Assembly (NCBI RefSeq): GCF_910594005.1
Contig: NC_057826.1
Span: 84,379,163 to 84,443,162 of the forward strand
Length of the DNA stretch: 64,000 nucleotides
Source: Cervus elaphus
Taxonomy: Eukaryota > Chordata > Mammalia > Artiodactyla > Cervidae
Reading direction: 5' to 3'
Shown here: piece after piece, positions 52,613 through 63,749 of the stretch
How positions within the stretch are numbered: position 1 is the stretch's first letter
How the letters are laid out: every line of letters starts with the position of its first letter
Program-made: the position numbers and the translations under genes
Notes under the pieces: generated by a model
Told to the model about the DNA's origin: nothing
Seen by the model: the letters and a program-made list of their open reading frames with translations, nothing else
The model's database searches: none

Positions 52613-53516
52613 GAATGTTCATACAATGTTCTTAAATTCACACTTCAATTTTAGTATTTTTTTTCATAGATTGAAAAAGAGTTTTCAGTGTAAACTATCA
52701 TATTTTCTGTAGTAAAGACAGTTGTACTTCAACCTTTTACAATCTGTATTCCTGGGTCTTTTGGCTGGGACATCCAATACAATGTCAAACAGAAGTGGCA
52801 ATAGTGAAAATACTTGCCCTTTTCTGACTTTAAGGCAATATTTTTTCAACATTTCACCATAATTGTATCATGTTAGCTCTGGGATTTTTCTTAGATGGCC
52901 TTTATCAGGTTGAAGAAACTCCCTGCCATGCCAGTTTAAGGTGTTTTAGTTGTGAACTGATGCTCCCTTTTACTGAATGCTTTTTCTGAATCTACTGAGA
53001 CTATGATATGGGTTTTTACCTATACCTTATTATTGTGACCAGTTTCTTTGACTGATTTTCTCATGGTAAACTGTCCTTGTCACCATGGAATAGATCTCAT
53101 TGGCTAAATTTTGTTTAGGAATATGTACCTATGTTCCTGAAAGATGTTGATCTGTGATTTCCTTTTTTGTAATATCCTTGTAAAGTTTTATATCCAGGAT
53201 ATGCTGAATTCATAAATGCATTAGAGAATATTCTCTTATCCTTTATTTACTGAAAGAATTTATATAAATTAGTATCTTTTCTTCTCTAAATATGTGATAG
53301 ATTTCATCAGTGAAGCCACCTGTGCTTGGAGTTTACTTTGTGAAAATGTTTGTTATTAGAAACGTTTGCTATCAATTTACTTAATAGATATAAGACTATT
53401 CAGATTTTCTATTTCTTCTTGATTGTATTTTGGTAAACTGTGTTTCAAGCAATTTGTCCATTCATGTAAATATTCATACCTGGTGGCATAAAGTTATTCA
53501 TAATATTATCTTTCTC

Positions 53517-53745
53517 TTTTTTTAAATTTATTTATTTGTTGGCTGTGCGCACAGGCTTTCCCTGGTTTTGGCGAGCCGGGCCTACTCTTCCTTGCGGAGC
53601 GCAGGCTTCTCACTGCCGTGGCTTCTCTTGTTGCAGAGCACAGGCTCTAGGTACATGGGCTTCAATAGCTGAGGCTCGCAGGCTCAAGGGTGTGGGCTCA
53701 ATAGCTGTGGCACGCGGGTTTAGTCACTCCGTGGCATGTGGGAAT
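53517..53745 (-). mobile_element. CHR-1 SINE, truncated, antisense
   Basis: TTATTTGTTGGCTGTGCGCA to TCACTCCGTGGCATGTGGG; the head is missing at right, followed by L1. Confidence 0.88.
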
Positions 53746-54095
53746 TGTATTGTATTGAACTCTCCAAGTATGACTGGGGATTTGTCTGTCCTTTTCCTCT
53801 GCCAACTGCTGCCTTATGCATTTTATAGCTATATTCTTAGGTGCATTGTTATTACTTCCTGTTAACTCTCATCAATTTGGAATTTCTCTTTATTTCAAGT
53901 TATAGCTTCTTGGCTTAAATTTTACTTGCGCTGATTATTTGGTTACATATGATAATATTAATGTGATCATACTTGCTTTCTTTGATTAGTTGTTTAAATG
54001 ACATGTTTGATTTGTCTTTTCACACAAAACTTATTTGTGTTTTCATACTTTTGTGCATTTTGGCATGTCTTGTGTAAGCAGCCTGTAATGGGTCT

Positions 54096-54412
54096 TTTTT
54101 TAAGATTTAATTTATTTATTCATTCACTTTTGACAGTGCTGGGGCTTCATTGCTACATGCAGGCTTTCTCCAGTTGTGGTGAGCAGGGGTCACACTTCGT
54201 TTTGGGGCGCAGGCTTCTCATTGTGGCGGTTTCTCTTGTTGCTGAGTGTGGGCTCTAGGCATGCAGGCTTCAGCAGTTGCAGCTCATGCATGGGCTTCGC
54301 AGTTGCGGCACATGCCCTGTGCCGTGTGGGATTTTCCCAGACCAGGGATCACACCCATGTCCCCTGAATTGGCAGGCGGATTCTTAACCACTGGACCACC
54401 AGGGAAGCCCCA
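54096..54412 (-). mobile_element. CHR-1 SINE, antisense, full length
   Basis: ATTCACTTTTGACAGTGCTG to TTAACCACTGGACCACCAGG and GAAGCCCC. Confidence 0.92.
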
Positions 54413-54445
54413 GGTCTTTCCTTTTTTTAATCTTCTGCCAATCTG

Positions 54446-54607
54446 GTTTTTTTTTTTTTTTTTCAAGTTAATTTTTTTTTTCTGTTTATTCATTTTTTGT
54501 CTGTGCTCTGTGGCATGTGGAATCTCAGTTCCCTGACCAGGGATCGAGCCCACACCCTCTGTATCAGAAGGGTGGAGTCTTAACCACTGGACCACCAGGG
54601 AAGTCCC
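54446..54607 (-). mobile_element. CHR-2 SINE, antisense
   Basis: Poly-T, TGTGGCATGTGGAATCTCAG, TTAACCACTGGACCACCAGG. Perfect 17-bp target duplication AATCTTCTGCCAATCTG (54429-54445, 54608-54624). Confidence 0.96.
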
Positions 54608-54697
54608 AATCTTCTGCCAATCTGTTTTTTATTGGTTGTTTTGTTCCTTGACATTTACACGTACTCTCATGATGACATAATTAAATTGGGGTTAAGT

Positions 54698-54761
54698 CTG
54701 CCTGCCTGCCTAAGTCGCTTCAGTTGTGTCTGACTCTTTGTGACCCTGTGGACTGCAGCCA
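54698..54761 (-). mobile_element. Bov-A 3' end, very short, antisense
   Basis: CTGCCTGCCTGCCTAAGTCG to GTGGACTGCAGCCA. 9-bp target duplication GGGTTAAGT (54689-54697, 54762-54770). Confidence 0.9.
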
Positions 54762-55283
54762 GGGTTAAGTGTACTATATTTTTTTTTTCCAATTTTTCCC
54801 ATCTGTTCTTTTCTTCTTCCCTTCATATCTTCTTTTTATTAATCAGGTATTTTAGTATCCTATTTTATCTTTTTGTTTCCCTTTAACTGTCAGTCTTTTC
54901 AGCAGTTAATCCTAGAATCTTTTTAAAAAAGTGTATTCTTATTGCAGTATACAAATAATGGAAGAATCTTACAACAGTTTATCTTCATCTCCACGCACAT
55001 ATTTTTATTGATTTTATTTGTTTGATTTCCTACTTATGTTATAAACCCCACAAATATTTGTCATTATTGTCACTATTCAGTAGTCTTATATTTACTCAGT
55101 ATGATGATGTAGGATCTTTTCCTTTTAACAGGATTTTTTTTAAAAATCATGTAAGCCTGCTAAGGATACAACTCTGCAGCTCTTATTTATCTGAGAACAT
55201 TTTTTTAACTCTCATATTTGAAGTATTTTTTTCTTCATATGGAATAGTTTGACAAGTTGTTTTGTTTGACCCTTTAGCAGTTT

Positions 55284-55498
55284 GAAAGTGAAAGTGAAGT
55301 CGCTCAGTCCTGTCCAACTCTTTTCGACCCTGTGGACTATAGACCACCATTCTCCTCTGTCCGTGGGATTTTCCAGGCAAGAACCCACTGGAGTGGGTTG
55401 CATGTCCTTCTCTAGGGGATCTTCCTGACCCAGGGATCAAACCCCATCTCCCGCATTGCAGGCAGACTCTACCATCTGAGCCACCAGGGAATCCCTTG
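55284..55498 (-). mobile_element. Bov-tA SINE, antisense, full length
   Basis: GAAAGTGAAAGTGAAGTCGC tail to ATCTGAGCCACCAGGGAATC. 9-bp target duplication TAGCAGTTT (55275-55283, 55499-55507). Confidence 0.95.
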
Positions 55499-56240
55499 TA
55501 GCAGTTTAAGGATGTTATTTCATTGTTTTTCAGTGTCCATAGATTTTTGCTCAGACATCAACTATTATATTTAAAATAGTTTCCCCAGGAGGTACTGTGG
55601 CTTTTCTTGACCACTTTAAAGATTTTCTTTGTAAGTTAACTTTTCAGAAGTTTGACTGTCGTATCCTTAAGCATGGTTTTCTTTCATTATCCTGCTTGGT
55701 GTTTATGAAGCTTTCTGAATGTCTGAGCTTTATCATTCATTAAATTAGGAACATCTCAGCCACCAATCTTCAAATGTCACATATGTCTTGTCTCTCTCTC
55801 CTCTCTGTTTGGGACTCCAATTACATGTTTGTTAAGCCTTTTGCCTGTGATCCAAATCTCTGTGATACTCTGTTCTTTTTCAATACTTTTTCTTTCTGTC
55901 TTCAGTTTAAGTATTTTATATGACTATATTTGAATCTAGACTCATACTGTAACCATTCAGTTAGCTCTTAATTGCAGATGTTTCAACTTGCATTTCTAGA
56001 ATGCCCATTTGATTCTTATTCCTCGATTTAAATTCTCTACCGAAGTACTCTTTTTATCAATTTTGTTCATCTTTTCCTCCAATTTATTTAACATACTAAA
56101 TATAGCTATTTGAAGTTTTTGTCTGATAACTCTAATTTATGAATCATCTCTGGGTCTGTTTCTTTTATTGCTTTATCTCATGATGATTTGTGGGTTTTTT
56201 TTTTCTGTCTGCACATTCAGGGATTGGGCATGTATATGTG

Positions 56241-56462
56241 TGTGTCTGTATCCACTAGTTAATACAGTGGTTAACAAAATGAAGAGGTTCTAGATTATAT
56301 TGTTTCCCTCTAAGGTTGAATCTTGTTCTGGAAACAAGTGTCTATTTAAGTCTAGTCCTCACTCCTGCTGGTAACACTGCTAGTTTGCGGTCTTTAATGC
56401 TACGCTGTAGCCTTTCTGGGGCCTTCATTAGTGTGGAGGAATTTGTGAAGCTTTATACATTC
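56241..56462. other. Unassigned; possibly old L1 5' UTR
   Basis: About 220 bp (CTTTAATGCTACGCTGTAGC and onward) continuing from the old antisense L1. No frame of interest. Confidence 0.4.
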
Positions 56463-56605
56463 TGCAGGGCTTCCCAGGTGGCACTAGTGGTGATGAATCC
56501 ACCTGCCAGTGCAGGAGATGTAAGAGATGCAGATTCAATCCCTGGGTCAAGATCTCCTGGACTAGGAAATGGCACTCCACTCCAGTATTCTTGCCTGGAA
56601 AATTC
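56463..56605 (+). mobile_element. Bov-A2 SINE, 3'-truncated, fused to BovB
   Basis: CAGGGCTTCCCAGGTGGCAC head with GTAAGAGATGCAGATTCAAT. It stops within the body (TTCTTGCCTGGAAAATTC), where BovB starts with no gap. Confidence 0.9.
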
Positions 56606-56825
56606 GACACTAAGGCCTTTGATTGTGTGGATCACAACAAACTGTGGGAAATTCTTAAAGAAATGAGAATACCAGACTACCATATCTGCCTCCGGAGAAA
56701 CCTGTATGCAGGTCAAGAAGCAACAGTTAGAACTAGACATGGAACAACAGACTGGTTCAAAATTGGGAATGGAGTACATCAAGGCTGTATATTGTCACCC
56801 TGCTTATTTAACTTATATGCAGAGT

Positions 56826-57468
56826 TCAGTTCAGTTCAGATCAGTTGCTCAGTCATGTCCGGCTCTTTGCGACCCCATGGACTGCAGACCAGGATTGGGA
56901 TTCCCTGTCCATCACCAACTCCCGGAGCTTGCTCAAACTCATGTCCATTGTGTCAGTGATGCCATCCAACCATCTCATCCTCTGTCATCCCCTTCTCCTC
57001 TTGCCTTCAATCTTTCCCAGCATCAGGGTCTTTTCCAGTGAGTCAGTTCTTTGCATCAGGTGGCCAAAGTATTGGAGCTTCAACTTCAGCATCAGTCCTT
57101 CCAATGAATATTCAAGACTGATTTCCTTTAGGATTGAGTAATTGGATCTCCTTGCAGTCCAAGGGACTTTCAAGAGTCTTCTCCAACACCACAGTTCAAA
57201 AGCATCAATTCTTCAGTGCTCAATTTTCTTTATAGTCCAGCTCTCACATCCATACATGACTACTAGAAAAACCATACGTTTGACTAGATGGACCTTTGTC
57301 AGCAAAGTAATATTTCTGCTTTTTAATATGCTGTCTAGGTTGGTCATAGCTTTTCTTCCAAGGAGCAAGCATCTTTTAATTGCATTCACCATCGGCAGTG
57401 ATTTTGGAGCCCAGGAAAACAAAGTCTCTCACTGTTTCCATTGTTTCCCCATGTATTTGCCATGAAGT
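56826..57468 (-). mobile_element. BovB 3' fragment, antisense, nested (copy a)
   Basis: TTCAGTTCAGATCAGTTGCT at left to TATTTGCCATGAAGTGA at right. Confidence 0.93.
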
Positions 57469-58105
57469 GAGTTCAGTTCAGTTCACTCAGTCATGTCCAC
57501 CTCTTTGCAACCCCATGAACCGCAGCATGCCAGGCCTCCCTGTCCGTCAGCAACTCCTGGAGTCCACCCAAACCCATGTCCATTGAGTCGGTGATGCCAT
57601 CCAACCATCTCATCCTCTGTCATCCCCTTCTCCTCCTGCCCTCAATCATTCCCAGCATCAGGGTCTTTTCCAATGAGTCACCTCTTCTCATCGGGTAGCC
57701 AAAGTATTGGAGTTTCAGCTTCAACATCAGTCCTACCAATGAACATCCAGGACTGATCTCCTTTAGGATGGACTGGTTAGATCTCCTTGCAGTCTAATGG
57801 ACTCTCAAGAGTCTTCTCCAACACCACAGTACAAAAGCATCAATTCTTCGGTGCTCAGCTTTCCTTATAGCCCAACTCTCACATCCATACATGACCACTG
57901 GAAAAATCACAGCCTTGACTAGAGGAACCTTTATTGACAAAGTAACGTCTCTGCTTTTTAATATGCTGTCTAGGTTGGTCATAACTTTTCTTCTAAGGAG
58001 TAAGTGTCTTTTAATTTCATGGCTGCAATCACCATCTGCAGTGATTTTGGAGCCCAGAAAAATAAAGTCAGCCACTGTTTCTACTGTTTCCCCATCTATT
58101 TGCAT
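57469..58105 (-). mobile_element. BovB 3' fragment, antisense, nested (copy b)
   Basis: GTTCAGTTCAGTTCACTCAG at left to CCCCATCTATTTGC at right. Directly abuts copy a, in the same orientation, and stops about 10 nt short of the same element position. Confidence 0.93.
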
Positions 58106-58925
58106 CATGCAAAATGCAGGCGGGATGACTCACAAGCTGGAATCAAGATTACTGGGAGAAATATCAACAACCTCAGATATGCAGGTTATACGATGATAAT
58201 GGCAGAAAGGAAAGAAGAACTAAAGAGCCTCTTGATGAAGGTGAAAGAGTAGAATGAAAAAGCTGTCTTAAAACTCAACATTGAAAAGACAAAGTTTATG
58301 GCATCTGGTCCCATGGCAAGTAGATAGGGAAAAAAATGAAAACAGTGACAGATTTTATTTTCTTAGGCTCCAAAAATCACTGTGGATGATGACTGCAGCA
58401 TGAAATTAAAAGGCACTTGCTCCTTGAAAGACAAGCTATGACCAACCTAGACAGCATATTAAAAAAGCAGAGACATCACTTTGCCTTCAAAGGTCCATCT
58501 AGTCAAATCTATGGTTTTTTCAGTAGTCATGTATGGATGTGAAAGTTGGACCATAAAGAAGGCTGAGTGCCGAAGAATTGATGCTTTTGAACTTGAGAGT
58601 CCCTTGGACTGCAAGGAGATCAAACCAGTCAATCCTAAAGGAAACAAGTCCTGAATATTTATTGAAAGGGCTGATGCTGAAGCTGAAGCTTCAGTACTTT
58701 GGCCACCTGATGGGAAGAGCCAACTCATGGGAAAAGACCCTAATGGTGGGAAAGGTTGAGGGCAAGAGGAGAAGGTGGGTGACAGAGGATGAGATGGTTG
58801 GAGGGCATCACTGACTCAATGGACATGAATTTGAGCAAACTCTGAGAGATAGTGCAGGATAAGCACTGGTGTGCTGCAGTCCATAGGGTCGCAGAGTTGG
58901 ACACGACTGCGTGACTGAACTGAAC

Positions 58926-59739
58926 TGAACCTCTCATGTCTCCCCATATTGTGAAACCTCTGAAATCTCTGTTCAGCTCTCAGCCTCCCAGAAATTGTTC
59001 TCTGCTAGGTCTCCTAGAGTCTTGCCTTGCTCATTCACATCTCGACAATGGGCCAAGTAACTGAGGGAAATTTTTATGCAATTTTGGAGGGCTTCTTCTC
59101 TGCAGCTCCCTTCTTTAAGGCACCTTGCTCTCCAAACCCAACTGGGTTAGCAGGTCTTATGTTTGATCTCTTTCCTGTGCCCCGAGACACTCCTGTTCTC
59201 TGCTTGGGCTCTACATCCCTGGGGTAGGAAGAACATGCAGCTGAGCTCAAGTGCTTCCTTCTGCCTTGTTGTTGTCCATTGTCATCAATCATTGTTTTAT
59301 ACCATCCGTCTAACTTCTTTTGTTATTTATAGCAGGCAGGTGGGTCAAATATCAGGTACTCAATCACAGCCGGAGCTGGAAATCAGGAGATTCATTTTTG
59401 TAAAGGGAATGAATTTAAGGGACATTTATTTTTTTCTCATCTGTAACCATAGAGAAAGGCTAAGCATAAAGATCCTCTTATTAACTGCTGCCATTCAAAT
59501 TCAAATTCCAAACTGAAAGTCTTATAATTTTAGAGTTCTCGCCTTTATTTTCATGCCTCCCTTAACATAATTAATAGCTTAATAAAATAAATTCATTCTA
59601 ATCTTTGCTAAATTTTCTATTCATAAGATTGGAGTGAAACAAAAACATTTGCATATTGATTTTCATTTTTATAGCGCATTACAGGCAAAAAGTTAGATTT
59701 CTTAGGTCAAAGATAGAACACAATAGTACAAGTGCTAAA
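58926..59739. other. No gene seen
   Basis: About 800 bp. The first 350 bp is moderately GC-rich and may be an old L1 5' region, but I cannot confirm this. Frames (up to 117 codons) lack domains and overlap on both strands. Confidence 0.45.
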
Positions 59740-60960
59740 ACAGATTTCCTTAGTTTTAGTTGTGGAACATGATGCTTTGATATATGTATATATTGCAAAA
59801 TGACTACAATAAGTTTAGCTAACTAACATCCATCACCACAAATAGTTTTGTGGGTTATTTTTTCATGTTATAAGAACTTCTAAGACCTACTCTCTTAGCA
59901 GCTTTCAAACATACAACACAGTATTGTCAACTTTGGTCACCATGCTGTACATTGCATCCCCAGGACTTATAACTTGAAGTTTGTACCAAAAGGTAAAAAA
60001 CTGCCTTTCCCCATTTTCTCCACCTGCTATCCCCCATGTCTGGCAACATCAGTCTGTTCTCTGCACCTATGAGTTCAGTTTTTTTAAGATTTCTCTTAAC
60101 AGTGAGATTACACAGTGTTTATATTGCTCTGACTTCTTCCATTTAGGATAATGCTCTCAAGGTCGATCCATGTTGTTGCAATGCACTCATCCATCAGTGT
60201 ATACTTAGGTTGTTTCTATATCTTGGCTATTGTAAATAATGCTGCAGTGGACATGGAGGTGCAGATATCTTTTCCAGGCAGTGATTTTTTTCCTTCAGCT
60301 GTATGCCCAGAAGTAAAATTTCTGGATCATATGATGGTCCTATTTCTCATCTTTTGAGGAAACTCCGTACTGTTTTCTATAGCAGGTGCACCAATGTACA
60401 TCCTCACCAGCAGTACACAAGCGCTCCCTTTTCTCCAAATCTTTGACAACACTTGTTGACTCTTGTATTTCTGATCAAAGACATTTTAATAAGTGTGAGA
60501 TGATAGACCACTGAGGTTTTGATTTGTATTTCCCTGATAATTAGTGATGCTGAGCACCTTTTCAGGTACCTGTTGGCCATTTATATGTCTTCTTCAGAAA
60601 AAAATGTCTGTTCAGTTCCTCTATAGATTTTTTTCATTGGATTCTTTTTGTTGTTGTTATTATGGAATTATTGTTTATATATTTTAACTATTAACCCCTT
60701 ACCAGATACATGATTTGTAGAAAATTTCTCCCATTCTATAGGCTGATTTTTCATTTTATTGATAGCATCTTTTGCTGTGCAGTTTTTTAATTTGATGTAG
60801 TCTTACCCATTTGTTTTTAATTTTGTTGCCTGTGTTTTTGGTATCAAATCCAAAAAATCACGGTGAAAATCAGTGTTAAGGAGTTTACCCCTACGTTTTC
60901 GTCTAGAAATGTTGTGGTTTCAGGTCTTTGAGCTTTGTCGTATCATTCTGTCTTGCTTTT
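59740..60960 (-). mobile_element. L1 3' half, antisense
   Basis: TTTGATATATGTATATATTG, CTAACATCCATCACCACAAA and TATTGTCAACTTTGGTCACC (3' UTR). Then ATTGTAAATAATGCTGCAGT, ATATGTCTTCTTCAGAAAAA and TCCCATTCTATAGGCTGATT, leading into ORF2. No frame survives. Confidence 0.85.
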
Positions 60961-61077
60961 TGATGAATGTAAAACCCAAAGGAATAAATATTGTATACCT
61001 TCATTAAAACTCGCAGAGACACAAAATTAGAGTTAGGGAGCTCTGTAATTCCCATCTCTCCTACAAATTGTCTTTTA

Positions 61078-61144
61078 AGACAATTCAGTCCCTGGGTAGG
61101 AGCCTAAAATAAAAGACAATTCCTGAGTAGGAATCTAAAATAAA
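61078..61144 (+). repeat. Two-unit tandem duplication (~35 bp)
   Basis: AGACAATTC...GGTAGGAGCCTAAAATAAA at 61078-61113 is followed by AGACAATTCCTGAGTAGGAA and TCTAAAATAAA at 61114-61144, with a 5-bp length difference. The rest of 60961-61295 shows no gene. Confidence 0.85.
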
Positions 61145-61303
61145 AATTTTATAGTAGAAAAGCTTCTGTGTTATGGTCATAGAAACAAGAATTTGTTTTT
61201 GTTTCCCTCATGTTGGAAAGAATAAAGAAGTTGCTTAGCCATCTTTGTTTCTTCAATACCCTATTGCTATTTATGTGACACTGAAGATCAAAGTTATTTA
61301 AAT

Positions 61304-61498
61304 CAAGGGTCCCTGATCCCTGGGATCTAATGCCTGATGATCTGAAATGAAGCTGATGTAACAATAATAGAAATAAAGCATGCAATAAGCGTAATGCCCT
61401 TGAATCATCCCAAAACCATCCTCCCACCACCCCCAGTCCATGGAAAAATAGTTTTATATGAAATCAGTCCCTGGTGCCAAAAAGGTTGGGGACCACTG
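61304..61498 (-). mobile_element. hAT-type MITE with intact target duplication
   Basis: 195-bp element with ends CAAGGGTCCCTGATCC (left) and the complement of CAGTGGTCCCCAACCTTTTT (right), the imperfect terminal inverted repeats. An exact 8-bp target duplication ATTTAAAT flanks it (61296-61303 and 61499-61506), diagnostic of hAT transposition. Non-coding; exact family not assigned. Confidence 0.85.
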
Positions 61499-61563
61499 AT
61501 TTAAATGTTTCAAAGAAACTTTTAAAAGTAGAGTGCCAGCTATGCTCAAAGCATTCATTTAGC

Positions 61564-61605
61564 CGTGTGTGTGTGTGTCTGTGTGTGTGTCTGTGTGTCT
61601 GTGTT
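61564..61605 (+). repeat. (TG)n/(TCTG)n microsatellite
   Basis: GTGTGTGTGTGTGTCTGTGT pattern of about 42 bp, abutting the tail of an antisense Bov-A2, from which such repeats commonly grow. Confidence 0.9.
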
Positions 61606-61833
61606 ACGCTGTGCTAAGCTGCTTCAGCTGTGTCCAACTCTGTTTGACCCTTTGAACTGCAGCCCTCCAGGCTCCTCTGTCCATGGATTTCTCCAGGCAA
61701 GAATACTTCAGTGAGTTACCATGCCCTCCTGCAGGGCATCTTCTCGACCCAGGAATCAAACTTGTGTCTCACTGTGTCTCTTGCGTTGGCAGACAGATTC
61801 TTTACCACTAGCACCACCTGGGAAGCTCTAGAC
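61606..61833 (-). mobile_element. Bov-A2 SINE, antisense
   Basis: GCTGTGCTAAGCTGCTTCAG to CCACTAGCACCACCTGGGAA, with a duplicated TGTGTCTC in the head region. Confidence 0.92.
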
Positions 61834-62534
61834 ATATGTAAATATATATAATGTTTGACACATTTTTGTTACCCCTCCATTATGTCAGATCCTCCAAATG
61901 TGTCAAACATTCTCACCTTCAGAGTTACTGTGGGAGGGGTAATTGAACATAGTACATGGAAGTAAGTGGTCTCTTGATAACTTTTGTAGTGTTAAAAAAG
62001 CTCAAGGAAGGAAAGACCTTATTTGTTTGGGTGGGTCATAAAAGGTTAAATGATGCAGTGCTGTCAAAATTGATCTTAAATTTTGGGTAGAACTTTGGTA
62101 AGGATAAAAAGGAAAGGGCATATCACATCGAAGTGATACAAAGGGAGAGTCACATCAAAGGTAGAAAAGGGGAATAGCAGATGATCTGATTTGTCTAGAA
62201 ATTAGAGATAACAATGGGAAGGTAGCGTGGGGTCTTCTCATTGGGGGACCAAATGCTAGTTTGTGGGGTGTAAGCCACCTGGAACCAAAGAGGCTACTGT
62301 TGATGGAAGGAACACTGTGACCAGAGCTCAGAAATACTCATCTGGTCGTGGGAGGACGTCAGGCCCGCAGGGCCAGTGCTGGTCCACACAAGTTTCCAAC
62401 TACATGAGTAGAAAACCTTGGAGAATGTCATGATTTGCATAAAATCTCATTTACTTAAGGTAAAAGACTTTCCTATATTCTGAAATTAGCCCTCTCTATT
62501 CTACTATTTAAAAAATAGTCTGTAGAAAATATAT
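61834..62534. other. No gene seen
   Basis: 700 bp, unassigned. A short self-complementary pair occurs early: TGTTTGACACATTT at 61852 and AAATGTGTCAAACA at 61897. Confidence 0.5.
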
Positions 62535-62730
62535 GATAAATCCCCATGTTCATTGCAGCATTATTTACAGTAGAAAAGACATGGAAACAAACTGTCAGTG
62601 TATGAATGGATAAATTATGATATATACTTATTTATAAATGTTAATATATGTGATACATATAAGTTTGATATATTTATATATGAATATTATCCAGCCATAA
62701 AAAGGAAGTTTTTAAAATAATGTTCTTATT
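62535..62730 (+). mobile_element. L1 3' UTR fragment, sense
   Basis: CCCCATGTTCATTGCAGCAT, TATTTACAGTAGAAAAGACA, ATGAATGGATAAATTATGAT and ATGAATATTATCCAGCCATA. Confidence 0.82.
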
Positions 62731-63035
62731 TGGTGAAATTAAAAGTTGGCAATCATATATTTGTCCTTAAAACTTTTTTTTTTTTAAATATTATTGGTCA
62801 GAAAACTAAAAGCCTGGGAGCTACTGTCATATAGGGTCAATTAGAGCTGGTTGAGTACTCTTGGACAGAATGGAGAAAGTGGGCTGAAAGGAGGAAAGAT
62901 ATTTGGGGAATAAAACTTAGAAGATGAAGCAACCATTTGGCTATGTGAGTCAACAGAGGACAGTTCGAAAGGTGCCCTAATAAAAACAGGAGAGTGAGGA
63001 AATGATGGTATTTTGGTAGAGGCAAAGCAGGCAGA
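62731..63035. other. No gene seen
   Basis: About 300 bp. The antisense 102-codon frame (63145-62837) is half SINE and has no domain. Confidence 0.5.
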
Positions 63036-63234
63036 ATCAGGCTTCCCTGATAGCTCAGTTGGTAAAGAATCCGCCTGCAATGTGGGAGACCTAGGTTTGA
63101 TCCCTGGGTTGGGAAGATCCCCTGAAGAAGGAAACAGCTACCCACTCCAGTATTCTGGCCTGGAGAATTCCATGGACTATATAGTCCATGGGGTTACAAA
63201 CAGGCAGACACGACTGAGCAACTTTCACTCGCTC
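63036..63234 (+). mobile_element. Bov-tA SINE, sense
   Basis: GGCTTCCCTGATAGCTCAGT head, body with an internal TATATAGTCCATGG change, tail TTTCACTCGCTC. Perfect 12-bp target duplication AAAGCAGGCAGA (63024-63035, 63235-63246). Confidence 0.95.
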
Positions 63235-63246
63235 AAAGCAGGCAGA

Positions 63247-63499
63247 GGCTAACAGGGCATATCATTTTAGTTGTGGCAATGGTCTGTGGATGATCCTGTA
63301 GGAAACTTGAAAAATGTCCGTTGGGCAACTGAAATGTCAGTCTGGAGCTTGGAAGAGAGATTTCTTGATGAAAGAACATATTTATTTTATACCTACTATG
63401 AGCTAAGCACTAAATTTGGGGGGAAAAGATATATTTATGTGTCATTTATACAGACTCCCTTACAATGATCTTTTCTTCATTAAGTACTTGTTTCTTAAT
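63247..63499. other. No gene seen
   Basis: About 250 bp of unassigned DNA between a SINE and a DNA-transposon fossil. Confidence 0.5.
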
Positions 63500-63716
63500 A
63501 CAGTCATACTTGGGGGTCCATGGGGGTTTGGTTCTAGGACCCACTGCAGATACCAAAATCTGAGGATGCTTGAGTCCCCGTGTTGGCCTCTGAAGCTTTC
63601 CCTCTGCATCCATGGATTCAACCAACCTCGGTTGTGTTCTACTGCCTTTATTTTTTTAAATCTGCATGTTAGTGGACCTACACAGTTCAAACTCATATTG
63701 TTCAACAGTCAACAAT
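63500..63716 (+). mobile_element. Tigger/MER2-type DNA transposon fossil
   Basis: CAGTCATACTTGGGGGTCCA, GGGTTTGGTTCTAGGACCCA and GATACCAAAATCTGAGGATG at left. CATCCATGGATTCAACCAAC and TTCAAACTCATATTGTTCAA at right. Both ends of a non-autonomous pogo/Tigger element, internally deleted. Confidence 0.75.
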
Positions 63717-63749
63717 ATAGCTATTTTATTTCTCTTTATGGTGCTTTAT

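Larger units (their letters stand above)
52720..56240 (-). mobile_element. Old L1, ORF2 to ORF1, antisense
   Basis: 52720-53515 is RT in reverse (ATCCAATACAATGTCAAACA). 53746-54095 and 54610-55280 continue toward the endonuclease (ACTCTCCAAGTATGACTGGG). 55508-56235 resembles an ORF1 region (GGACTCCAATTACATGTTTG, TCTGGGTCTGTTTCTTTTAT). No frames survive. Six SINEs interrupt it. Confidence 0.75.
56606..58925 (+). mobile_element. BovB LINE, sense, split by two antisense BovBs
   Basis: Left part 56606-56825 spans RT motif A to the end of motif B (CACTAAGGCCTTTGATTGTG to TATATGCAGAG). Right part 58106-58925 resumes within a few bases of the expected position (ATCATGCAAAATGCAGGCGG) and ends CTGAACTGAACTGAAC. 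The catalytic YADD region is decayed (YAGYT in the 58004-58252 frame). Confidence 0.92.

Noticed and set aside
53536..54536. Cysteine/alanine-rich frames (86-109 codons) as small proteins
   Set aside because: They read through antisense CHR-1 SINEs; the same peptide pattern appears at 14510-14852 in another CHR-1.
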